A DNA stretch of 64,000 bases. Source: Helopsaltes ochotensis. Lineage: Eukaryota; Chordata; Aves; Passeriformes; Locustellidae. The stretch lies in assembly GCA_013400155.1 (NCBI GenBank), contig VXBM01000022.1, positions 1,508,610-1,572,609 on the forward strand, read 5' to 3'. The notes under the pieces are model-generated. The model did not search any database and was not told where the DNA came from. It saw nothing but the letters and a program-made list of their open reading frames with translations. Within the stretch, counting starts at the first letter, position 1. Every line of letters begins with the position of its first letter. The translations under genes were made by a program, and so were the position numbers. This document shows positions 50,960 to 62,950 of this stretch, in pieces.

Positions 50960-51684
50960 NNNNNNNNNNNNNNNNNNNNNNNNNNNNNNNNNNNNNNNNN
51001 NNNNNNNNNNNNNNNNNNNNNNNNNNNNNNNNNNNNNNNNNNNNNNNNNNNNNNNNNNNNNNNNNNNNNNNNNNNNNNNNNNNNNNNNNNNNNNNNNNNN
51101 NNNNNNNNNNNNNNNNNNNNNNNNNNNNNNNNNNNNNNNNNNNNNNNNNNNNNNNNNNNNNNNNNNNNNNNNNNNNNNNNNNNNNNNNNNNNNNNNNNNN
51201 NNNNNNNNNNNNNNNNNNNNNNNNNNNNNNNNNNNNNNNNNNNNNNNNNNNNNNNNNNNNNNNNNNNNNNNNNNNNNNNNNNNNNNNNNNNNNNNNNNNN
51301 NNNNNNNNNNNNNNNNNNNNNNNNNNNNNNNNNNNNNNNNNNNNNNNNNNNNNNNNNNNNNNNNNNNNNNNNNNNNNNNNNNNNNNNNNNNNNNNNNNNN
51401 NNNNNNNNNNNNNNNNNNNNNNNNNNNNNNNNNNNNNNNNNNNNNNNNNNNNNNNNNNNNNNNNNNNNNNNNNNNNNNNNNNNNNNNNNNNNNNNNNNNN
51501 NNNNNNNNNNNNNNNNNNNNNNNNNNNNNNNNNNNNNNNNNNNNNNNNNNNNNNNNNNNNNNNNNNNNNNNNNNNNNNNNNNNNNNNNNNNNNNNNNNNN
51601 NNNNNNNNNNNNNNNNNNNNNNNNNNNNNNNNNNNNNNNNNNNNNNNNNNNNNNNNNNNNNNNNNNNNNNNNNNNNNNNNNNNN
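50960..51684. other. Assembly gap, 725 N
   Basis: An uninterrupted block of N. The length is not a round placeholder value, which suggests it was estimated from paired reads. The two long frames that cross it are artefacts. Confidence 1.
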
Positions 51685-53474
51685 ATTGCCAGTTGTCTTT
51701 AACTTGAAAGGTTTTGTGATCTAATGTGGAATGTTCTATCAGGAAAAAAAGACTTGTTAAGATTTTACATGTTCTAATAACTGCAATGACACAGACAGTA
51801 AAGACTCCTATAAAAGCCAGTCTCATTTCTGTGTAACTGTGCAACACATGAATTTTACTCTACAAATAATCTGTCATGTCTACATTTCTGAGTGGCATTT
51901 CTATATTGCTATTAATTAGAATAGTTGATTAAACAGCACAACTTCAGTTTAATACTAGAAAAAGAGAAGTAGATGTAACACTTCCCCACCTGTGATATCA
52001 AGAAACTCCTTGCTAAACAAATAAACAAACAAACTTTGAAACACAATCCAATAATAATTTCTGGTTTGATTTGCAGCTTTCTGTGCATATGTCAGAGACA
52101 ACAAATTAAAAATTCTGATTAACAATTACTTTGAGGTGATGCATAAGCAAAACTTACTACTTGGATGACAAACTTACCTAAAGTTTGTCATCCAAGTAAT
52201 TGTCAAGGTAGCTTGAAACAAAGCTAAGGTACAGTCCTAGCCTAGCAGCAAGAATGGGTTAAGTTTATTGCATTTCAGGTTCTTGTTATAATCGCAGTCA
52301 TGTGAACGAATTCATGTTGTGCCATTTCTTGCTCTCATTACAACCTTTGTTACGAGAATGAGGTATTAGGGTTTTAATGCCTCATATATTCTGTGAATTA
52401 TGTTAGTGTGCTGTACTACTTTGACCTTTTAAGTATTCTGTAATTTGATTGGCTGGTAATTCTAGTCCTTTTCCTGTTGACAGCCTCAATAACCTTTCAG
52501 ACAAAAGCAGAATGGCAATCCAATCAAAATACAGGATATTTGAGAGTACAAAATATGTAGTATAAAGGATAGCCATAATTCTTTGGGAGAAGACAAAATT
52601 TTAATTCTCCTGGTGCTTAAAAATTGGGAAATAAATAGAAAACAGTATCGATAATGTACTCCAAGAATAAATCCTAGGATAATACATGAAAATGATAAGA
52701 TGGTGGTTTTTAAACTTGCTTTGTGATAACTGATATTTTCTTGGCTAACTCTATTTGACAGATACATTATATTTTTTTTACCATATTTTTAATATTGCCA
52801 TATCATAAATTTTATTAAATGAAATTTTTATTTTTTGTCTTCAGTATTTAGATCTATTTTTTTAAATATTTTTATCAAATTCCTAAATCAGTAAACAAAT
52901 ATACACTAAAATGGAGCACCTGAATACCTTTTCAAGGTTTTCAAGGTTTCAACGTTAGTAGTGATAAAACTAATCCATATATCATATGCTTGGTGTACAA
53001 AGTACCACGACAACATAAAAAGTAGATGTCTTTTATTATTTGGTACTATCATCTGCACATTCACGTTTGATGATTGGAGAAGGTTATCAATTTGTCAGGC
53101 ACTGCCATTTGGGTCTGGGGTTTTTTGAATAATATATTTTCTGTAAAAATAGCCCTCAATAAAAAACAATACTTATTAGAAGGAGTACACACTTACTATA
53201 TTTTCTACTGTATGAAAAGAGAAAGCAAATTAATTGTACAGAACCTAGTAAATTTTAAACCAGAAAAACCCCAGTTCTTTTTTCAAAATGAATTCTTCCT
53301 CTGAATCCCAAGTTAATTTTTTTCCTGAAATCCTTGTTTATAAAAAGAATTAGGGTTTTTTAAAATAATCCATAATTACATTTTTCCTTTTGAGTTTTTT
53401 CAGGGTTTTAGTTTTTTGGGTTGGGTGGTTTGGGGTTTTTTGTTTTGATTTTTGTTTGTTTTTACTTCTTAGGG
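51685..53474. other. Non-coding unique DNA, no gene seen
   Basis: Very AT-rich, especially 52760-52880. It contains the perfect hairpin at 52158-52198 and a T/G-rich stretch at 53395-53465. No coding potential. Confidence 0.65.
52158..52198. repeat. Perfect hairpin, 18-bp arms and 5-nt loop
   Basis: TACTTGGATGACAAACTT (52158-52175) and AAGTTTGTCATCCAAGTA (52181-52198) are exact reverse complements around ACCTA. There is no T run after it that would suggest a Pol III terminator. It is shorter than a typical pre-miRNA stem. It could be a recent local inverted duplication or a cruciform site. Confidence 0.95.
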
Positions 53475-53581
53475 TGTAGTGGTTTCACATTCGCAGAATT
53501 TTGTCTGCTAAATTTAGTGTAGTGGTCCAAATATTTCGTACTGTGGAGTAGGATTAGAGTAATTAGGCTTGTCTTAAAGGT

Positions 53582-53609
53582 AAACAAACAAACAAACAAA
53601 CAAACAAAA
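53582..53609. repeat. (AAAC)7 microsatellite inside the LTR
   Basis: Seven perfect AAAC units on the plus strand, lying just past the AATAAA signal when the LTR is read on the minus strand. Confidence 0.95.
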
Positions 53610-53618
53610 CCAGTTAGA

Positions 53619-53624
53619 TTTATT
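53619..53624 (-). promoter_or_regulatory. LTR polyadenylation signal AATAAA
   Basis: TTTATT on the plus strand gives AATAAA in the LTR orientation, within TGTTAATAAATC. It is about 145 bases before the LTR 3' end. Confidence 0.6.
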
Positions 53625-54389
53625 AACACACATTAAAAAGAGAAGAAAAAATATTGAAACCTCTCAAAAGCACCACCCTTCTCCATATTAACAGTTTAAT
53701 TTCCTACAAACAATGTAAAGAGACAGAACTCAGAACTCTGAGTCAGTACTATTTATAAAATAGTCTTTCATTCAGTTTTTTAGAGAGAAATTCTCTCCTT
53801 GTTATGGTAACTTTCTGTAAGAGACACAGTCTGTGGCTCCCAACCCCACAAAAAGCAGCCCGTCTGAGAATCTGCAATTGTGGAACCTCCCAACCAGTAG
53901 CCTTTCCTATGGCTACATACAGGCCATGGACTCACACTTTAAAAGGTTTCACCTTTTAAAGATGCATAGCTCCACAACAAAACGCTTTTTCAGCTTCAGG
54001 AAACATGTATCTTCTTCTTCACCGGTGTCGAAGTTTTCTTCTCATTTCACTCTGTTCAAACATCTCATAGGAACACCAGATCACAATTTTTTAGTCCAAT
54101 ATTCCCTTACATAATCAGCTACCCCTTTGCTTGGAAACTATAAAGCATCTCCCCAATTCAAAGTTCACGATTGAAAGGAATATTACAGCCTGTTACCACA
54201 AATCAAAGGAGATTTTCGGCCCAAAATTAAGGCAACTTTAAGGAGTCACTCTTCCTTTACCGACTTTGATATCTTCATATTGTCCTTTTACATATCTCAA
54301 ATTTAGTCTTTCCTCTCTCTCTGAGAAAGGTTAGAGTCTAAAAAGGTCTCAGTCTGTGTTAAGAAAGAGTTAACATTCCTTGCCTGGGC

Positions 54390-54780
54390 CTGCGGATGGT
54401 TGCGTGGCCCTTGCTGGGGCGGCAGTTGCGAAAATGTTGAATCCATGCCCATGAAGGAAGCAGGAAACGGCAGCTGAGATCTCCCTCTTGTCCAGGGACG
54501 TTCTCCCCTTCTCCACCCCTGGGTCTCACAGGGGTGGGCCCAGCCCAGTCTGGGCTCGGTGCTGCGTTCCAGGAGGGGCCCAGGGGGCATTCCCTCGGCC
54601 TGGGGCTCCCAGGGAGCATTCCGGCCCAGGGCTCTCCTCCCCCTCTCCCCCTGTGCAGGCAGCACCAGGCTCAGGGTGGGGGCCCGGCTCCACCCGGGTT
54701 ACAGCAGAGGTAGAACGCAGCCGGGCCCGGCCCGTCCAGCCGGGGCAGCGGGGCCTGAGCCGGACCCAGCAGCTTACCTC
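54390..54780. other. GC-rich, CpG-enriched LTR core
   Basis: GC is roughly two thirds here, against about one third around it. I count 14 CpG in 54481-54780, below half of expectation for this GC content but far above the flanks. This fits a once-CpG-rich LTR promoter or leader losing CpG by methylation decay. It could be mistaken for a gene's CpG-island promoter. The TAGGG-flanked element ends argue for an LTR origin. Confidence 0.8.
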
Positions 54781-54784
54781 ATGG
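54772..54784 (-). promoter_or_regulatory. Candidate splice donor in LTR
   Basis: On the minus strand CCATGAG|GTAAGC matches the donor consensus, with the intron starting at 54777. A TTAAATA box lies about 50 bases upstream (54827-54836), so a transcript from the LTR could have a very short first exon. This is a sequence match only. Confidence 0.35.
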
Positions 54785-54945
54785 CACACCAGGAGCAAAA
54801 AAGAGGCATGCCTAGAGATTCACTTGTATTTAAGCCATGTTTTTCCAGAGGGGTACCCCTGCATTCCATTGGCTAATTTGGATGTCAATTTTAAAGGAGA
54901 TCACTGATTGATTTTTTACCATCCATGCTAAACCAAAACGTAGGG

Positions 54946-55210
54946 GTGTTTTGCTTGCTTGGTTGGTTGGTTGATGTTTTGGGGTTTTTTGGAGGGATTT
55001 TTTGGTTTTTAACCTTGCATGGAATTTTTATGGAGAACCCACACAGAAAAAGAAAACAGAAAAAAAAACCTTCAGGAAGGTTTCTGATTTAATATCTTTC
55101 AAAATCTGTCAAACCCAACTTGATATAATTTGAGGTTGACTTGCTGTAACTATACCTACAGGTAGATACAGTTTGTCTTTTTTTTTTGTTTTGCTATTTC
55201 AAGTACAGGA

Positions 55211-55255
<45 letters not shown>

Positions 55256-55973
55256 TAGCATTTATTATTATTAGCAGTTGTAGCTAGCTTTCAGCTTTGT
55301 CCATGAAGGGTTGAAGTGGCATACAATTTTAACACCACTTCAGGGGTTATTTTTCTTTCTCAATGAAGGAAATAAAAGAATGGATTGTCCTCTTTTTCAT
55401 GAGGCCACTTACCACATATATTTAAAGAAGGAAGGATCCTTTCAAGATTTGTACATGAATGAGGTACAAATTTCCAGCCAGCTGAATTTTTATATTCTTC
55501 CCTATGGCAAAGAAGAACCGAGGTCAGCTCCAGGGACCACAGGTTAAAAATTTTAGGAACATTAAACAGTGTACCTTTGATTTCTACCGTGCACTTCTAC
55601 AAAGAGAAAGACTTCAGATATATACCACTTTCAGCATATCCCCTTAGTATGATGTGGCAGATTTCACACAGCATAATATGAAGCCAATCATCATACAAAA
55701 TAAGACACATACACAAGTTGTTCAACAAACTTTCAGCTCTAGTTTTGTGGAGTTATTGGGAAGCCTCTGAATAACAAGCAGAAATGTCAGTAATAGAAAA
55801 TATTATATCACAGCACAAAATATTATACTATATTATCAGTCTGTAAATTTTGGAATTTTAAAAGCCTGACCAATATTTGCTGGCATGCTAATGTGACTAA
55901 GAAGTGGCAGAGAAATTATAATCTCTCTATTACCATATCTATTACCATGCAATCACAAGGTCCAAAGTACACC
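54946..55973. other. Non-coding DNA with TTA array, no gene seen
   Basis: T/G-rich just after the LTR (GGTTGGTTGGTTGATG near 54961), then AT-rich sequence with a (TTA)14 array. Frames are short. Confidence 0.7.
55213..55254. repeat. (TTA)14 microsatellite
   Basis: Fourteen perfect TTA units, followed after a short break by TTTATTATTATTAGC (55261-55275). Confidence 0.95.
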
Positions 55974-56430
55974 TGCGTCCTGGTTTTGGACAGGTATCTG
56001 CCAGGGAAAGCTAGAGCTTCCCTTGAAATGGAAAATGTAAACCTCCTTCCTCTGCGAGTCCAGTAGAAATCCCCTGGGATTCAGTGAAGACTGGCTCCCT
56101 GGTGTTCTGATGTCTCTGTTTTTATCTGGGTAGCAATGATTGGCTACTACTCCACTGGGTGGAGCATCTCACAATGGGGTGATGTAATTTGTCATGTCGT
56201 GAACCTTAATGACCATTAGCAGAGGATATTTGAGACATTCAGGACAGGTAAAAGCCACACTAGAGGTGTTCTCTCAATTTTAACAGCAGGGTGGGATTCC
56301 TTGCCTCGATGAAGATACTGAATTGTGGTCTTCACAGAAAGATGATGTTGTGTGAGCTTGATAGATATCTGCTGTTGCAGTCAATGGATTCAAGAGAACA
56401 GTTCAGCTCCCCAAATGAGGTTGCAGGGTG
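55974..56430 (+). mobile_element. LTR-like fragment, probably avian ERV
   Basis: It starts TGCGTCCTGGTTTTGGACAG, resembling the TGTCCTGGTTTTGG start common in avian LTRs. It goes on with GCCAGGGAAAGCTAGAGCTT and CCCTTGAAATGGAAAATGTA, which recalls passerine LTR U3 sequence. A CCAAT-type box (GATTGGCTACTACTCC, minus strand CCAAT) lies near 56139, and GGGGTGATGTAATTTGTC follows. The right end is not defined and no target duplication is clear. No viral genes adjoin it. Confidence 0.5.
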
Positions 56431-59400
56431 AGCAGAGTGTCTAATAAGCTTTACTGATTATTTTGGCTAGGAACTCAACTCAGGTTCCAACGTATAGGTA
56501 ATCACAAACTGTTTCATATACTTAATTTGGGACCGACATTGACAATGGTTTTATATTTACACCTAGGACCAGTTTTGCAAGAATGGAAGGGGTAATTTAG
56601 CTTCCATCAGTTTTTCTTATCATCACTGATTTCCCATAGTGGTTACACTTTGACTTTCTTTCATTGATGAATTAGGCTGTTGTTTATCAGTATACAAATC
56701 TTCATACTGGGGTCATTTATTCTTATCTGAATATATTTATGTTATTACATAATTTAATACAGAAATTTTAAAGAGAATTCTAAGATGAATTGTCGGGCTA
56801 ATGACGGGATGGATGTCAAATTACTTCCCTCAAAAAAGTGTAAGATGTGGGGTTTTTTTAAGATACCAACATATTCAATGACAATGTTTTTTAGTATAGA
56901 TGAGCTTGATTCTTCTAATCTAAAACATGAATTTTCATGTCCAAACACAATGGTTTCACCATTTTGCCAGCAGGAGGTCACCTCCACTGGAATTAAACCA
57001 TTTAATAAATGGAAAATTAAATAAAAAGGAATAATGTGTTGTAGTAAAAAGCTTTATATTCAGTAAGATAACCACTGTACTGCATGTACTCCTTAAATTA
57101 CTTATTCCTGTCCTCCAGAGGTCACCTGTAAGTAGTCTAGCAATAATATTCTAAACTTCATGCTTTATTCCCTTCATAACTACCAATTTACGTATTTTTC
57201 TGTGCTGGTATGTGATAATGCAAATCAATTCCATGTAAGTAGTGGGAACCTGGCAAGGAAGTCTGGATTGATCCTTCTTCTCAAAACTGAGTATTGAAAG
57301 AACTTAGAGTCAAGTCTAAAAGTTTAGAAGTCAGTGAAGGCAGAAGACTCAGAATAGAGAAATTGGCTAACAAAACCATATGATTCAAACTTATTTCTTT
57401 TGACAGAACTGTTTGCTTCATTCCTTTCTCATTTAAATTAGGAACCAATCCACCAGTGTAATTGAAGTTATACTAATAAAAACAAAAATTTTGACCTTTC
57501 AATTAGCTTCAAACTGGACCCTAAATTACATAATTTATTGGTCCAGGGAAATGATCACCTATCTTTTCATTGACCCATTTGAAGGGTAAGTGATACCTCA
57601 TATTACAGTTCACGGAAAGAGGAAAGAAAACAAAACCAAAAACATTCTTCATTTATTAGGAATCAGGACCTCAGCTCTGATCTTAGTTTCAGATAATAAT
57701 AGAGGTCAGAGAGTTTATACTCAAGATAGTTCAGATGAAAGATGAAGTTCCTAAACTTATAAACAAGTTATCTAAGGGTAACATATTCCTGTGTACCTAC
57801 TTGGTAACTACCGAGGTTCATACCACTGGTCCATTCATGCATCATGAGTCCCTTTGACTCACTTTCTGAAGGTCTGATTTGTTAAAGTACATCATTCATA
57901 CACAAATGGGTTCCACAACACAGTCAGGACCTCCTTTTGTGAGCTTGTTGCTTTTCAAGGTATTATCTTCCATGTACAGGGAGCACCTTTGTATTTAGAG
58001 GAGTCACCCAGCAGCTTCCTATTTAACACATTCTGCACTGCCTTTCAGCAGTGAGAGAAAAACCTGAGCTTGTGGGATTAGAAACACTTGCCCCAGCCTC
58101 TTCCACCACTCTCCTCCTAAGAATATCTGTGCACACAGAACTGCTCCATTAGGAATAGCTGTGATTCATTATGTTGTGGGACTATGAAAAACTGAAAACC
58201 GGTCAGTATTTCTCATTTGTCCCTGCATTCACAATGCAAGAGGAAAGAAAAAAATCTCATCAAAAGTTAACAGGTAAAACTCAGTAAAAGTGGATAAATT
58301 TCTCTTCCATCTACCCACACATAGCAACACAGAAGTGCCATAATGTCAGAAGTCACACACCATTTTAAAAATAAAGGAGTACATGAGTCATGACAGCTGT
58401 GACAGACACTTTCACTTGTACTGATGAAGAATTAAAAGGTTGAAAATGTGGGGGTTTGAGTGTTTAATTCATATCTTTTTTTTTTAAAGAGAATTTTTTC
58501 AAACTATTTAATACTCTAGAAAATGTATTGTCCAAAGAATGTTCAAACTAGAGTACACAGCACTCACAGACACTTTACAAATAACTGCATTCTTGACAGG
58601 ATACATAAGAATATAATCAGAAGTAAGGCCTAGTAAGGAGGAGAAATAAGCTGAGTTTTGTTAAAGAAACAATGATTTTGTTTAGAACTTCTGATGCCAA
58701 TCCTTGAAGCATCATTTTCAGGGAAAGTATTCCAAAATCAAAGATCACAAGAGCTACAAGTTCAGTTGCTTATCATGGTCTCCAGGCATACTCATTCCTG
58801 CCTTTATCTTAATATCTATGATCTTTAAGCTTTAGTGAAAGCAAATGCAATTCTTTTCACAATCAAATAGTTCAGTGACCTTATTTTGATAGTTACTTTC
58901 ATAGACATCTATATTTGAAACAGTTTGACATTTTTTACTGCTTACCCAACTTCTGCTTCTCCATTGCAGTCCCAAACATATCACATTGAAGTATTTACTT
59001 TGTCTTCTGTCAGGAAAAATCTCATCTGATTGCATCTGTAAATGAGGTCAGATCTGGCAAAAATCAGTCGGCAAGACCATTTTACCTGTTAGGATTGGGG
59101 GAAAAAATAAAAAAAAAAGTAAATCCATACCACAAAGTCATCTCTAAGGCTTGCTGGGTACTCTACAGAAACTACAGATTAATTATACTGGGCCAGCCGT
59201 ATTAAGGTGAAAAAGAGTCTGGTTAATCCTGTTTCAGGTTGGACTTTGGAAAGTGGTAAACTACCATTTTTATCTTTGGGCAATTCCAGATAAAACCTTT
59301 ATTGCATAAGCAAACAAAGCAGTGAAAACTTCTCAAAAGAGCATTAGCCATAAAAGCTGGAAGGAAGAACAATTATACATGTTTTATTCCTTTTCTTATG

Positions 59401-61374
59401 TAAAATACTAAAAAGTTCCTCTTTTGTGGAAACTCTGAGGTTCTAATTGGGATATAATAAAATACTTAAAAGAGATAGTGCCTTTGTCTTAAGATATTCT
59501 GGAGGTGCAAAAGGGCAAAAAGGATTTTTTGCTATCAAAATCAGATTCACTGAAACAACTACTCTGGAATTTTTTTCCATTGTACCATATTGTAAGTTCA
59601 AACAGTATACTGCAATATCTCAGAATAGATCCTTGTGACCCATTTGGTTTTCAATTATTACCTTCCTGGTGAATACCTCCATTTCATATTCTCTTCATCT
59701 CATAATGAGCTACTTTGTATTTTTCTGCTTTGTCTCTCTCTCCTCTGTGGACTTCTTTTACTGCACTTTACCAAATTTTGTAGATCCTACATAATTTTCC
59801 ATCCTTACATTTATTTGCAACATCTTTTAATTTGTACAATTTTCAAATATGAAATCTTATTAAGAATAAAGTAATTAAACAGAATTAAATAACCTTTGTC
59901 TATAAAGTAAAGCTCCATGTCTATGCAATGACTCCATTCTACTGTTAATGCGATTGAAGAGCAGTATCAAACCTCCTGCATTTTAATTCCAAAATGGAAG
60001 AGTTGACATCCAGAAAAAGCAAAGCAAATTCAGAACCAGGAGAGTGAGCAATGAACTCAGAATATCCACTATTACTGTTTCTTGGTGAAATACAGTAATT
60101 CCCTGCCCAAGCACTAACGCACATAAAGATTTTCACCTTCAGCCCAGCTAAGAAGAAAGAGCCATGAGGCTCTCAAGGACAAGCGGGCAGTTTCAGAGAG
60201 CTGGTTGTGCACAAATGCAGCAGTCGGCCTCCATCCATGTTCCAGACAAAGCAGCCCACAACAGAAGAAAGAATTAAACACGTGCCTGGTTTTGAGCTTA
60301 GTTACATTAATAATACATTATCACACTAGCAATTGTTGGCATATGCTTTTCAGAAAACAAGGGTATTACACATGGCTTTACAAAGAATTGAAAAGAAAAA
60401 AAAGTTTCCTTCTGAGACTGTAAATTGATTGCAAAATATTCAGCCAATAATCTGCCTTTATATACTATGGCTGTTTTATTTAACATACTGAGATAATAAG
60501 TATCTTCAGCTCAACTTGATACAAACATGACTCTACCTTTGGAAATAAAAATTAACAAAGTAAATGAAAACTATCCCACAGAAGCACAACGGTATTTGAA
60601 CATCAATTTGACAGGTACTATAATTTCCCTATTTAGGGGTCCTGAATATCATACACGAGTATACTGCTGCAACAATATAAGAATTCTCACAGAAGTCATC
60701 TAAAAAAGAAAAGTTTTAGTACAAAGTAAAGATGGTATTGGAAGATGGACACAGTCTGATGAATTTGAATGATGCTCCTAAACCACAACCTTGACTTATT
60801 TCTGTTTAACACACATCCATTATTACTAAATCAGTAACAAACAGGAAAGTTAACTCTGTAACAGATTCACAATAAGCAGTGCTGCGTCATCAACACACTT
60901 CTGTATGCAAGTGACTAGAATCAAAACAGGTTTAGTTCTAATCTATGCCTTCCTTACTATTTTATGTCTAGGGAAAAGATGACAAGTGTGCACTACAGCT
61001 ACAGTCTGCAGATCCCTCTGTAATAGAAGCCATGAATGCAAAAGATGACACACATTTTATTAATCTTCTCTCAACACCTTCTTTTATAATGTATTCAGAG
61101 TTTTGCTTTTCCATATTTAAATAGTAAAAAATGATTTGGGCAGTGAGGAAGGGCTGGGGGAGGGGGCTGCAAGCTTTTTATTCTTTCCACAGAGATTTTT
61201 CCTTCTCATTGTGCTTGATAGTGTGCCAAGAGAGAAACTCATATAAAGACACGAGCTTCTGCACTTGCTTCTTTTGCAGCATATCTCACTACTGAGGGAA
61301 TATGCCTTTGACTAAATTAATCTTCATCCTCAGAATACTCACCACTGATGGCTATCAAAATTTTTAGAGTCTAG

Positions 61375-61403
61375 TATATACATATATATATATATATATA
61401 TAT
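61375..61403. repeat. AT-dinucleotide microsatellite
   Basis: TATATA, one C, then about 21 bases of AT alternation ending in TGCATC. Confidence 0.92.
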
Positions 61404-62464
61404 GCATCACATTTATTATTTCCAGAAATTTGTGCCTCGTGTTAAGCCTCATGTGTGAACTTTCCACAGAGAGCACAGTAACTCCACAGGCTTTGTGATT
61501 CCATAAGAGCCCAGGAAAAGATGAGAGCTTCCCTCTATTAATGGTCTCTCGTGGCAGAAGGCAGCAGGCCATTTTTAAACAACACAGCTCCCTGTGAACA
61601 CAAGTGATGGTCTACTTTGCAAGCTGGCGTTCTCCATCCTAACACAAAATTCAAAGATAAAATTCCATCCTGGTACTTTCAGTCTCCTCCAGGAATCTGG
61701 AATGTTATCTGAGAGATTCTACTTTCCCCTTCAGAAATAAACATCTCTTTCTACAAGCAAAGGTTTGTAAGCCCTGGAAAATGAGGTTTTAAGGATCATG
61801 AGAGATCCTGTTAATTCATTCACAACAATCATGTGAACAAAAGGGGGTTTTAAAAATGAGGCATGCATGCTTAGTCAATTCAGCTGTCCTTAATGAACAC
61901 ATTACTTTACACAAGTATGCCTCCATAGCTGACTAGTGTACACAGGCATGCACAAACTTCTTAACTGCTTCAACACTGAGAAAAAAGGGATAACAGAAAT
62001 TTAGGATTTTTACCTCCTTTTAAAAAGCTAAAAGGGATTCTTGGAGACATATGAGCCATAGGCACCTAGACAGACCAATAGACTTGTTGTCTAGTTAGAT
62101 AATATTCCTAATGTTTTCTTTTTTTCTCGCAAGACTGGGACAAAAGCACTGTTTTAAACAATACCAAACTTTGCTGAAATGCAGATTATGATGGCATTTG
62201 CAACTGATCATGCTTCTACGTTTTTAAAATATAGATCTTAGATATTAAAAAAATGTTAGCTCCGATTAAAAGTAACAGTTTGGGATTTTGCCGTGTAAAT
62301 TGTCTTTCTGTAATTGGCTAAATATTGTTTAGGATTGAAATCTTTTAAAAATTCAATTTTTTGAATGACTTGTGGGAATAAGTTATGATTCCCTATCACA
62401 TTTCCTTATAAAGTAGGCATATGGTAAAATTAAGATGGTGCAAATGAAATCTGGCAATCTAAGA

Positions 62465-62492
62465 TTTCCCTTAGATTTAATTCTAAGGGAAA
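62465..62492. repeat. Hairpin, 11-bp arms and 6-nt loop
   Basis: TTTCCCTTAGA (62465-62475) and TCTAAGGGAAA (62482-62492) are exact reverse complements around TTTAAT. Confidence 0.9.
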
Positions 62493-62845
62493 CAAAAAGT
62501 GACTGAACATGGAAATCAGCTTCTAGTGTTTCAATCCCCTGTAAATTAAGAATGAAACAGATATATGGAAGATTATTTAGGAAGCATGCTCTTCTGTATG
62601 AATTTCACTTAAAATCAAGTCACTGTAGAGCATCTTCCAAACTCCTTAACTACGGACATGAAAGGACGATCCTTTTAAGAGACTGCAATACTGTTCAAAG
62701 AGAAAAGAATGCAACATCTCTGAATGAGCACTTGGTCATTGACAATAATATGAATTTTTAGACCAACAATGGCAGAAAAGAATCTTCTGAATCTGTTCAA
62801 CCTTTCCTGAGTAGCTTAAAACGTGAAAGTGTTGTGAAATGTTCT

Positions 62846-62950
62846 TTTCCTTTCCCTCCTTCCCTCTTCCTCTTCAGTCTCCCTGCCTCTTTTCAAATTC
62901 CTTTTCTATTCCTTCCTTCCTTCCTTCCTTCCTTCCTTCCTTCCTTCCTT
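62846..62950. repeat. Pyrimidine tract with (TTCC)10 array
   Basis: Nearly pure C/T sequence with few interruptions. The last 42 bases (62909-62950) are perfect TTCC units. The polypurine/polypyrimidine character allows triplex formation. Confidence 0.93.

Larger units (their letters stand above)
53475..54940 (-). mobile_element. ERVL-like solo LTR with 5-bp target duplication
   Basis: The word TAGGG flanks the element exactly on both sides (53470-53474 and 54941-54945), a 5-bp duplication as expected for ERVL. On the minus strand the LTR begins CGTTTTGGTTTAGCATGG at 54940, matching the avian ERVL LTR start apart from TG changed to CG, and ends AAACCACTACA at 53475. A U3-like AT-rich part with a TTAAATA box is followed by a GC-rich core (54390-54780), a long AT-rich body, an intact AATAAA (53624-53619), a (TTTG)7 array and the end. 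At 1,466 bp it is long for an LTR. The several 80 to 140-codon open frames inside are due to GC content, not genes. No internal viral genes adjoin it. Confidence 0.82.

Noticed and set aside
50924..51847. Two frames of 261 and 307 codons across the gap
   Set aside because: They consist almost wholly of N; no real residues support them.
54303..54907. Several 86 to 139-codon frames in the GC-rich block, as a possible gene or CpG-island first exon
   Set aside because: The block lies inside an LTR bounded by TAGGG duplications; high GC removes stop codons. Translations are Pro/Gly/Arg-rich with no domain.
55968..56565. TACACC on both sides as target duplication of the LTR-like fragment
   Set aside because: The implied right end reads TATATTT instead of CA, and a 6-bp match at this spacing can occur by chance.
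61150..61168. G-quadruplex in the GGGCTGGGGGAGGGGG patch
   Set aside because: Only three G runs of three or more; the four-run rule is not met.
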